From the NCBI GenBank assembly GCA_014905825.1, contig JACGCN010000009.1:744001-808000 (forward strand): 64,000 nt of DNA. The letters run 5' to 3'. Made by a program: the position numbers and the translations under genes. Of this stretch, positions 36,001-45,267 are shown in pieces. The stretch comes from Lyophyllum atratum. Lineage: Eukaryota; Basidiomycota; Agaricomycetes; Agaricales; Lyophyllaceae. Position 1 is the stretch's first letter; every line of letters begins with the position of its first letter. The notes below the pieces were generated by a model. That model did no database searches and had not been told where the DNA came from. It saw only the letters and a program-made list of their open reading frames with translations.

Positions 36001-39000
36001 TGCTTAACGGGTGCAAAGATTATCCAGATGGCACGCAAGTTAGTGGAGAAGATAGGTCGTCCACTCGAGCTTGATACGGATGGAATTTGGTGCATGCTTC
36101 CTGGCGTCTTTCCCGAGAATTTCAAGTTCAAACTCAACAACGGGAAATCGATCGCCTTCTCCTATCCCTGCACCATGCTCAATCATCTCGTCTATGACGG
36201 ATTCACGAATCATCAGTACCACGACCTCGACCCTGAGACCGGCGAATACGTCATACACAGCGAGAACTCGATTTTCTTCGAGCTTGACGGGCCGTACCGC
36301 GCCATGATCCTGCCATCTTCCAAAGAGGAGGACAAGCTGCTCAAGAAGCGATATGCCGTGTTCAACGATGACGGTAGCCTCGCCGAATTGAAGGGATTCG
36401 AGGTTAAACGTCGAGGCGAACTGCAGCTCATCAAGATCTTCCAATCGCAGATATTCGAGAAATTCCTTCTTGGAACGACGACTCAGGAGTGTTATACAGC
36501 GGTGGCTAAGGTCGCCGATCAATGGCTCGATGTCCTGTTCAGCAAAGCCGACAGTCTGGGGGACGACGAACTCGTCGAGCTTATTGCCGAGAATCGAAGC
36601 ATGTCCAGGACATTGGCTGAATACGGCGGGCAAAAGTCGACCTCGATCAGCACCGCGAAACGCCTTGCGGAGTTTCTTGGTGACCAGATGGTCAAGGATA
36701 AAGGCCTCGCTTGCAAGTTCATCATCTCCGCCAAACCGATCGGCGCTCCTGTCACGGAACGTGCCGTTCCTGTGGCCATCTTTTCAGCTGAAGAAAGCGT
36801 CAAGAGGACGTATCTGCGCAAATGGCTGAAAGATAGTAGCCTCATCAACTTCGAGCTTCGCTCCATCTTGGATTGGCAGTACTACATTGAGCGTTTGGGC
36901 TCCGTCATCCAGAAGCTCATCACTATCCCTGCTGCGATGCAGAAGGTTTCCAATCCCGTACCGCGCATTCGACACCCAGATTGGCTCCACCGACGAGTAG
37001 CAGGTGCAATCGACAAATTCAAGCAGAACAAGGTCACCGATTTCTTCTCGGTTGCTACTGGTGACGATGGACAGGACGACCCAGATTCCATGGACATCGA
37101 AGACTTTGGAGCTCCCGAAGACCACAATGCTCCGGGTCGCATGCGTATCGCGGTCGTGAACCGCAAGCGAGTGGCTCGTCAAGAAACGCCAGAGCCGGAG
37201 CTGGAGAGCATACCATTACCAGACCCGTCAATCAATTATAGCGCGTGGATCAAGGCCATGCGACCTCGCTGGAAGCAGAAACAGGATGCTCGATTCGGTG
37301 GCACTGCTACGTCAGCCATGCCCGCCATGTTCCGAGCGGCAAGAGTACGCACCAATCACAGATGGGACATAGTCCAGATCCGACCCAGCAAAATTCCAGG
37401 TCGTTTTATTCTCTGGTTATCAGTCGACTCCGAACTCGTCTCTGTCCCCTTGCGCATTCCTCGAGAATTCTACGTCCACTTGAAGCAGCCGAAGGACGAC
37501 TTCTTCAGGCCAGAGTATTACACCGTCGAGCAAGTAACACGGAATTTACCCCGTGATATACCGTCCAAACACCTGTACAAGATTTCCGTTCGCGAGGATG
37601 TATATCGTGATATCCAGGAGCACTTTATTGATCTTGTCAACGATTCCAACGTTGATGGCGTCTATGAGCAACAAGTGAGACACCTTCCTTATGTCGATCT
37701 TTCCAAGCTAATTTGGCTCGCGAACCAGGTACCGCTCGTGGTTCGTGGTCTTTTGAAGCTTGGTAAAACATGCGTCGGTGAAGAGTCGGGGATGTCGTTA
37801 AATCGCGCGCAGCATGTCGGGCTTGATCTCAGCCAACTGGGTCGTGCAGGATCGACCTCATCTCGCCATCAATACCTCAATGGTGGTAAGGCTGGTAAAT
37901 ACATCCTCCTCTACCATGCATGCTCCGCCAGGGACCCGCTCCACGTATTCGCTACCTTCCTACCTTCAGGCCCCGTCAAACTCCACGTAGTTGATCCCGC
38001 ACCCCGTCGCCAGCCTATTGGCCGGCTACAGGAGGTATATGCCGACTTTCTCCAAAAACGAAATCAGGCCTACGGGACGTGCAACTCAGTTGTGTATCCG
38101 GACACTCGAGAGTTCACAACGACATATCACAGCAACGACATCACAGCTCTGAAAGCGGTTTCTCGTGAACTTGGCCTTATGGAGGACAAGTCATTCACGG
38201 TTGTCATTTCTTCGCCCAAAGATCAATCCTATTTCGATAGGCTTGTTCCGAAGCTCGCGAAATTCCCGGTTCTTTCGATGTCGAAAGCGAAGGGACCGCA
38301 TACGTTGGACATATTCCCGTGGCAGCAACACGTCTCTAGTAAAATGATCAGTCGCTATCTAGCGATGGGCTCTTGGATTGACCGCCTGGCATCTCTCGCC
38401 GATTACTACGATGTCCCAATTGGTCATGTCGAGGGAGATCAACCGCTTTTCATGTCAGATATCAGCTTCGCGCGGCGCTTGATTGACCAAGACATCGTCT
38501 TGTGGTGGTCAATCGGGGAGAATCCAGACCTTGGGGGAGTTGAAAATGATCAGCGGCCGACTGAGGAGTCTCCTAAAACAGAATTCTTCTCCCCGGGAGC
38601 ATACGCCAACGTTTGCCTGGAAGTCACTGTGCGCAATCTTGCGGTCAATTCTGTCCTTCAGTCCGTCATGGTCAACGAATTGGAGGGAAGCGGAGGATCC
38701 ACCGCCTTCGATTCCGTTTCTCGTACACTGGACGAGTATAAGAACGGAGAGACTCCTCGCGACTTGACGTTGGGAGAATCAAATGTGTCGACCCTGATGT
38801 TCAGCATCCTCAAGTCCATGATCAAGATGTGGCTCTTGGACAAGATCCGGAACAACTTTGACAGCCCCGCCACGCTTGCGATCGATCACTTTTGGAGGTG
38901 GATCAGCTCGAGTGCCTCGAACATGTACGATCCTAGCCTGCATCGATTTATCCATGGCCTCATGCGCAAAACCTTCATTCAATTGCTCGCCGAGTTCAAG

Positions 39001-40128
39001 AGGCTTGGGTCGCACGTCGTTTATGCCGACTTCAGTCGCATCCTGCTTGCGACATCGAAACCTCCGGGAACAGCTCACGCCTATGCAACTTACATCACCA
39101 CCGCCGTCACCTCCAACGAACTATTCCAACACATCTATCTCAACACTGACAGATTCTACGACTTCCTTCTCTTCATGGATCAAGCCAACATGGGCGGTAT
39201 TGTCTGCGAAGATCCCCTTGCGTTGGAACCTCCAGAGGAACTGGCCTTGGAGATGCGGTGGAACATCCAGGAATTCCTCCCTCCTGCTATTCAGAAGGAC
39301 TTCTCCAGCGTCATTCAATTCTTTATCGTTGAGCTCTTCAAGATCAAGCAGAAAACCAACGGCGCATCACGAGTACCGTTACGCGTGGTGCCAAATGGGG
39401 CCCCCGATCTCACTCAACGCGACGCGGGGAAAACGAAAGAGATGGAAGCAGTACTGGAGTTCATCACCCGTCGGCTTACTCGCAGACTTCTGAAAGTCGT
39501 TGGTAGCGCGCAAGACAGGTATCATGACTACATGATGCACGCAGACTCAGAAGATGACTTCCAATTCCCGGTGAAACCTGGCTCCTACCTCCATCTTACG
39601 AACCCTATCTTAGAACTGATCAAGTTCGCCTGCGCGGCGTTCGCTCTCGCCCGAGACCACCAGGTGGAGATTGGCCTTCTGAAGAGGAATCTGCTGGACC
39701 TTATCAACATCAAAGAATTCGCAAGCGAGGCCATTTTCCGCAACCCCTGTGAACCAGTCAAGCTCCCCAATGTCCCTTGTCGCCATTGCGACGCCCTTCG
39801 CGATTTCGACTTCTGCCGTGACCCGGAACTGGTTCCAAGCAATCTAGAAGTCTCGCCAAAGTGGCTCTGTTCAAATTGTGGGGGCGAGTATGATCGCATG
39901 GCTATCGAGTTTGCGTTGATGCAGATGGTGCTGACGATCGAGAGGAATTTCGCGCAGCAGGATCTGCGATGCTCCAAGTGCCAGCAGATCCGTTCGGAGA
40001 ATGTGTCCATGTACTGCCAGTGCTCTGGTACGCAGGTGCTCACCGTCAGCAAAGCGGACATGCGACGTAAGCTACGCACGATTGTCAATATTGCGACGGT
40101 CCATAACCTGGGGCGTCTGAAGGTATGA
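33057..40128 (+). CDS. POL2: DNA polymerase epsilon catalytic subunit
   Basis: Eight exons: 33057-33338, 33400-33525, 33575-34294, 34350-34666, 34725-34905, 34961-35146 and 35200-40128 account for 2,246 aa (seven listed exons, six introns). Leading-strand replicative polymerase and checkpoint sensor. Seen in order: an RG-rich N-terminus; exonuclease motif [15 protein letters not shown] (D311, E313); Exo [14 protein letters not shown]; polymerase motif [20 protein letters not shown] (~660); motif [16 protein letters not shown]; motif [12 protein letters not shown] (~895); the inactive C-terminal half; and two Cys-rich modules, [13 protein letters not shown] with [11 protein letters not shown] and [18 protein letters not shown] (~2130-2220). 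The catalytic residues are intact. All introns lie in the first third. Its 3' end is copied twice more downstream. Confidence 0.97.
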
Positions 40129-40519
40129 GGCTCATCTTCATCCCTGCAATCTCCGATCTCATTTTTCCGTTGGTCGCTAGGAACGGTCCCAATTCATGCT
40201 CAACAGCTGGTGATTTATTATGGACGAACAGCTCTTGAGGCTGGTTCGCATTGCCCTGATAGTGATACCCTGAATATTTGATACCATGACATGTACGATT
40301 TCACGCCATCTCACAGAGCCTACATCATGATTTCTTAGACTGTATACTGCTTCAATACTGATAGAAACGTTTCCCGCATTTGTGATTCTGATACAATATT
40401 TATATGTCACATCCAAACCTATGTACGTACGTAAATGTGGCCCCAGGAATATCCGATGGAATGGATCAATGCAGGTTGGTTATTGTGGGGTAAAGAAGGG
40501 CAAACCTTTGTCACGTCGC
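40129..40519 (+). repeat. POL2 3' flank, native copy (unit 1 tail)
   Basis: The flank after the POL2 stop, together with the last ~25 coding bases (from ~40105), is the reference copy for related tails at 41170 and 43710. Shared landmarks are GGTCGCTAGGA, GATAGTGATACCCTGAA, TTTGATACCATGACATG and GCTTCAATACTGA. It contains the POL2 3' UTR and presumably its polyadenylation signal. Confidence 0.75.
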
Positions 40520-41090
40520 GTTGTTTCTTGTGTTGTTCCTTCCACCAGCCTCAGTCACTCTTGCTTGTATAGCCATCGCTCAATTATCCTATTGAACCTT
40601 GCGCATCTGTGTGAATGGTGTGTTGTGCCCTGTCCATATCCTGCTGATACTGACAAAGGGTGGCAGGGTATTGAAGGTGATCCGAAATATGTGCTGGGCT
40701 ACGGCATTGACAGAGCCAAGATTGCCGAACGCATTAACGAGCCAGATCCAGAGCTCGCCTTCCATTATATGATCACTTGTCTCCCTCTCCCCCTCAAAAA
40801 GACAACGTGAGAATCTATGGTCTGACTACGGGAGACTAGCCTTCCATGTGTCTAACAACGTAATCACCGGATCCTAGACAAGGTGGACGCGGAGGAGCAT
40901 TGGCTCGCTTTCGGGACGCTGGAGGGCCGCTCATTCATCGTCATTTCCTTCGGCAACGAGGCCTTCGATGATAGCTGTGAAGAGCTGGAGAGAAAGAACA
41001 TCCCGGCACCGGCGTACCTCGAAGGACTGAAGAGTTTTTTCTATGGCCCTGCTGTGTTCAATTTTGACTCGTGGTGAGGCGACAGTGGCG
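40520..41090 (+). pseudogene. Unrecognised coding sequence, copy A (disrupted)
   Basis: Closely related to copy B at 42655-43130. Conserved blocks are GIEGDPKYVLGYGID, ENWLAFGTLEGRSFIVI (EHWLAF... here) and PAPAYLEGLKSFFYGPAVFN, ending DSW-stop at 41077. Relative to B it has an 82-bp insertion (40764-40845) bounded by 7-bp direct repeats GCCTTCC, a one-base deletion near 40870 (ACCGGATCC against ACCGAGATCC), and lacks a 12-base in-frame segment. The reading frame is therefore broken unless the insertion is spliced out and the deletion is rescued. No protein family is recognised. Confidence 0.7.
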
Positions 41091-41169
41091 AGCATCACAT
41101 CTGTGTGTAATTCGGTGTAATTTATAGACTTTAACGTCTATTTCTCTCATGCATTCTCTACCAGCTCGA

Positions 41170-41427
41170 CATAACTTGGGGCGTTTGAAGGTATGGGGCT
41201 CGATTCATCCCTGTAGTCTCCGATCGCATTTTTCCTCTGGTCGCTAGGAGCGGTCCCAATTCATGCTCCACAGGTGGTGATTTATCAAGGACGAATAGCC
41301 CTTGAGGCTGGTTTGCATTGATTGCCCTGATAGTGATACCCTGAATATTTGATACCATGACATGTACGAATTCAAGCCATCTTACGAAGCCTGCATCATG
41401 ATTTGCTAGACTATATACTGCTTCAAT
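41170..41427 (+). repeat. POL2 3' tail, copy 2 (left part)
   Basis: Matches ~40110-40365 (end of POL2 and its flank) with scattered substitutions, starting CATAACTTGGGGCGTTTGAA. It breaks off at GCTTCAAT, exactly where the TIR element begins. The homology resumes after the element at 42568 (GCTTCAATACTGACAGAAAC). Confidence 0.85.
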
Positions 41428-42565
41428 CCCAGTGAGAACGGGCTCTGGCGTGGTCTGGAGACATCCGGAGATATCCGTCTTTTTCTGGTCGTCAGCTCCT
41501 CCAGAGGAATCCAGAATTTTACTACCTTTTTCAGACGATGTTCTGGTGCCGTCTGCAGGGGTCTGCTATTTTCGTTGTTAATTCGGCAATAAATCATATT
41601 TAAATCTGGTACAATCTGTAATCTACAGACGCCATTTGATCACCTCGCAACTTCGCGTCCAAAGTCCAACTTGCCGGTTTCAGAAGGCTGAAAGAGAGCA
41701 AGTCAATTAAAACAGAAGCTGAGGTCAGCCGAAAACGACATACCTGACAAATTGCACGATTCTGGACAAGTAGGGCTCGATAGCCTCAATATATGCGTCG
41801 AGGGCTTCCTTGCAAGTTGCCAAACCAGCTTATAAAACAGCTGTATGAGTAAACTGGCAGCCTGAGGCAAACTGTGCGGCTACAACATACCGATTGCTAG
41901 TCGTGCAAACTCCATGCACTGTCTCAGAGCGGTGCCGTGCATGGCCGCTCTCCCTGCGCAATTGAGCGAAGTCGTCGCATTCGTCGGCTGTGAGCGTGAT
42001 GGATCGGTTTGAACAAGATGCGACAGCGCGCCTTGACATTAAGTAGGTCAGCTATGGAAAGCGTTTCATGAGAGCGCCAAACGCACCTAAGCCCTTCGTG
42101 CCTGACACACTCGGCCGACTACTAAGTACATCTCAGGCTGTTTTCGAGTCATCCTTGCTGGGAATGATCCAGACAACGCGTAACATAAGCTCGACCCACC
42201 GAAATTCACAAATCTCGATGCTCACCTGACCCAGGCTGCCCAGACCAGCGCGATGATAACAGTATTCGGAGGCGCACCGTGCAAGGGAACGAACTTGTCG
42301 ACCGCGATTGCAAAGGGGTGGTGGTCGGGATGGTGGTGGTACGGGAAAAGGAAAGGTGATGGTCGTGGAAAGAGAATGAAAGTATCTTAAGTCGCGACTT
42401 GGTCGCGCGACGCGAATGGAAGGTCCGTGCGCTCAACTGACTCATGACATCATTTCCAGATCACAAAACTTAATTCTGGCGACGACTCGGTATACTCAGC
42501 ATACGCCAGATCTGGTCAGTTTATTTCACTTTTTCCAGACCACGCCAGAGCCCGTTCTCACTGGG
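41428..42565. mobile_element. Non-autonomous TIR DNA transposon, hAT-like, 1,138 bp
   Basis: The ends are perfect 32-bp inverted repeats (41428-41459 and 42534-42565), beginning CCCAGTGAGAACGGGCTC and ending in the reverse complement. The 8-bp direct repeat GCTTCAAT flanks it (41420-41427 and 42568-42575, with two extra A at the right junction). The empty site is visible in the native POL2 flank at ~40350-40365. An 8-bp duplication and a CAGTG-type end suggest the hAT superfamily. Subterminal regions carry repeated TCTGG/CCAGA motifs that could bind transposase. No transposase is encoded; instead it carries a spliced gene fragment. Confidence 0.85.
41600..42400 (-). pseudogene. Multi-exon gene fragment carried inside the TIR element
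   Basis: Minus-strand exons ending ~42400-42226, then 42121-42087, 42031-41891, 41828-41744 and 41687-41600 join in phase through four GT-AG introns (104, 55, 62, 56 nt). The peptide includes HPFAIAVDKFVPLHG, NTVIIALVWAAWVSS, GTKGLGALSHLVQTDPS, GTALRQCMEFARLAIAG, KEALDAYIEAIEPYLS and KPASWTLDAKLRGDQMA, ending at TAA 41600. No in-frame ATG is present in the first exon and a TAA lies upstream, so the 5' end appears lost. The family is not recognised and it does not look like a transposase. The simplest reading is a host gene piece captured by the transposon; an unusual element-encoded protein is the alternative. Confidence 0.65.
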
Positions 42566-42567
42566 AA

Positions 42568-42654
42568 GCTTCAATACTGACAGAAACGTTTCCTACGCAC
42601 ACAAGCGCCCAGCGGAGTTTGCGTAGCGGTTGGTCACGAGCCTACGTAGTTTCT
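42568..42654 (+). repeat. POL2 3' tail, copy 2 (right part)
   Basis: Continuation of copy 2 after the transposon: GCTTCAATACTGACAGAAAC matches the native flank at ~40355. It then diverges before the shared TTCTTGTGTTGTTCCTTCC block that leads into copy B. Confidence 0.75.
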
Positions 42655-43130
42655 TGTGTTGTTCCTTCCACCAGCCTCACTCTTGCTTGTATAGCCATCG
42701 CTCAATTATCCTATTGAACCTTGCGCATCTGTGTGAATGGTGTGTTGTTCCCTGTCCATATCCTGCTGATACTGACAAAGGGTGGCAGGGTATTGAAGGT
42801 GATCCGAAATATGTGCTGGGCTACGGCATCGACAGAGACAAGATTGCCGAACGTGTTAACGAACGCATTAACGAGCCAGATCCAGAGCTCGCCTTCCGTG
42901 TGTCTAACAACGTAATCACCGAGATCCTAGACAAGGTGGACGTGGACGAAAATTGGCTCGCTTTCGGGACGCTGGAGGGCCGCTCATTCATCGTCATTTC
43001 CTTCGGCAACGAGGCCTTCGATGATAGCTGTGAAGAGCTGGAGAGAAAGAACATCCCGGCACCGGCGTACCTCCAAGGATTGAAGAGTTTTTTCTATGGC
43101 CCTGCTGTGTTCAATTTCGACTCATGGTGA
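42655..43130 (+). CDS. Unrecognised coding sequence, copy B (open but lacks a clear start)
   Basis: An open frame runs to TGA at 43130 and encodes about 110-160 residues: KGWQGIEGDPKYVLGYGID, INEPDPELAFRVSNNVITE, ENWLAFGTLEGRSFIVI, NEAFDDSCEELERKNIPA and GLKSFFYGPAVFNFDSW. No in-frame ATG precedes the conserved part. A possible intron (donor at GTGTGTTG 42740, acceptor near 42780) gives no ATG either, so it may be a 3' fragment of a longer gene. It contains a 12-base in-frame repeat (AACGAACGCATTAACGAG region) absent from copy A. The family is unknown. Confidence 0.5.
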
Positions 43131-43613
43131 GGCGACAGTGGCGAGCATCACATCTGTGTGTAATTTATTAAACTTTAACGTCTATCTCTCTCATGCATTC
43201 TCTACCAGCCTGCGCTTCCCAATTGTCTCTCGCAATGCTTCTCGCTTCTTACTCACTTATTGTAGATTAGTTGGCCCTCCAAGTTGATACGTCAAACCTT
43301 CAGATTTCAGAATTGTGGGGCCACTCAGCCCAAGATTCCCGTTTCCCTTTAATTGTTTCTAGGAACCTACATTTGTCATAGTTAAGGACTTCAAAGACAT
43401 TCTATCTTGCTCGTCATCTTCACTTGATTTATCACTCAGTTGTTCGCCCATCATAACTGTTTCCCCGTCATGGAATGCGCAGCCTCTCTCGGTGGTGCAG
43501 TGATCCTCATCAGCAACTTCAAAATCCTGGTCCACACTGGTCAATCCTCCCAATGTGTCACACGGCCAGACACGGCCTCTCGACGGATGACTTCCCCAGA
43601 CTTCCCCTTGCCA

Positions 43614-44145
43614 CGTCAATCCTTTCATTTTCTTCCTGTGCAACATCATTCCCCCCAACCCTGACGACGAAAGAGAAGTGGCACCTTGTGCGAAACCCTC
43701 CTTATGATGCAGATGGTGCTGACGATCGAGAGGAATTTTGCGCAGCAGGATCTGCGATCCTTCAAGTGCCAGCAGATCCGTTCGGAAAACGTGTCCATGT
43801 AGTGCCAGTGTTCTTGTACGCAGATGCTCACCGTCAGCAAAGCGGACATGCGACGTAAGCTACGCACGATCGTCAATATTGCAACGGTCCATACCTCGGG
43901 CGTTTGAAGGTATGGGGCTCATCTTCATCCCTGTATTCTCCGATTGGTTTGCATTGCCCTGATAGTGATACCCTGAAGCTTTGATACCATGACATGTGCG
44001 ATTTCACGCCATCTTACGGAGCCTTGATCATGATTTACTAGACTACAGACATGCTTCAATACTGATAGAAACGTTTCCCGCATCTGTAATTCTGATACAA
44101 TATTTATTCGACACATCCAAACCCATACTGAATGTGGCGCCAGGA
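43614..44145 (+). pseudogene. Chimeric POL2 fragment: exon-5 piece joined to C-terminus and 3' flank
   Basis: 43614-43709 match POL2 34808-34905 (the [10 protein letters not shown] region). 43710-43915 match 39917-40125 (the last Cys-rich module). 43916-44145 match the 3' flank with a ~90-bp deletion. The two coding pieces meet at a shared TGATG, as expected for a microhomology-mediated deletion of ~5 kb. The copy is dead: GTG is changed near the start, there are small indels, and the conserved MYCQC codon TAC has become the stop TAG at 43800. Transcription is not expected to give a functional protein. Confidence 0.88.
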
Positions 44146-44385
44146 ACTACATCCGATGAAACGGGTTACTTCAGGATTACTTAGAGCAATTGTCGCGTTG
44201 CGACAGGTTGCGACTCCCTGCGACTCCTTGCAAGTTGCAACATATCTGTGTGGCTCGGCAATGTCCGAATTCTATTTGTGAATGGGAACTTCATGAATGT
44301 TAAGATTCCAACTTCCAATTTCCCAGTGTTGTCCTTCTGGCTCATATCATATACCATCGTCGCGTACTGAGTCAGACTCTACGAA

Positions 44386-45102
44386 ATGGACTCGTCCGGC
44401 CAACCCCACACCTGCGCCGTCTGCAAGAAAGGTCCAGATGAGCTTAAGGCTGAGCTCCAACAATGTTCTCTATGCAAATCGCGTTATTACTGCGGTATGT
44501 GGTATGCCTTTCTTATGCCTTTCTTTCTATGATATCTAGGACATGTCGCTAAACACCGTTTTCGAAGGCCGCGAGTGCCAAACCTCTGACTGGAAGACCC
44601 ACAAAGTCACTTGCCAACGCTCAGGAGGCGGATCTGGCTCGGGCTCCCAAGGTAAATGGTATGACAAGTACCGCAAATGCAGCGACGGGAATAAACACGA
44701 GGGGGAGATGGAGCTGATTACCTGGAACTGCCCGAAAGACGGCACTGGCTGGGGCGCGGTCTTCCTGGAGGAATCAGACGACATGAAGCGCAAATTCGAG
44801 ACGGAGATGGGTGGCGATCTGGAGAAGCTGTACAGATATCACGACTCCGCGTTTAGGTGGACATGTTGTGGAACGTCGGCAGGGATGGACTATGGATGCG
44901 ATCATCATGGATCGGGGTCTTTCCCTTGTTCGTGCGATTTTTGCAGGTGAGTCCTTGTGAGAGATGATTTGGTTTCTCGAATTAAAATTGTGGCAATTCC
45001 AGGATGGGGAAACCGCTTACAGAACGTATCTATAAGGAGCAATCCGCAGAGAGGATGGGGCTAAACCTGCGGCGAGGACCTGACCCGAGATCTTATAATT
45101 AG
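44386..45102 (+). CDS. MYND-type zinc finger protein
   Basis: Exons 44386-44494, 44568-44946 and 45003-45102; 195 aa. The N-terminal MYND finger is complete: CAVCKKGPDELKAELQQC, CKSRYYCGRECQTSDWKTH and KVTC give the CxxC-CxxC-CxxxC-HxxxC pattern. The remainder is Gly/Ser-rich, then a compact Cys/His-containing domain (WTCCGTSAGMDYGCDHHGSG, PCSCDFC) that may bind a second zinc. MYND fingers bind proline-rich partners. No SET or other catalytic domain is present. It converges with the reductase gene, with 165 bp between their stops. Confidence 0.88.
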
Positions 45103-45267
45103 CCGCGCTCGCCACCACTGGACGCGCCGCTTTTGGGCTTGAGATGTGATACTGATACCTCCTGTGCTCTTTCAGCGTAGTATGTGTAACTACACCAATG
45201 TCACCGTGAAAACCCCAGATCTCAGCACTAATCACTCTAAGCAGCGTCACGTAAAATAATCCCTTGA

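Noticed and set aside
35478..40088. Numerous frames of 60-210 codons on both strands inside POL2
   Set aside because: They are shadows of the 4.9-kb POL2 exon in other frames.
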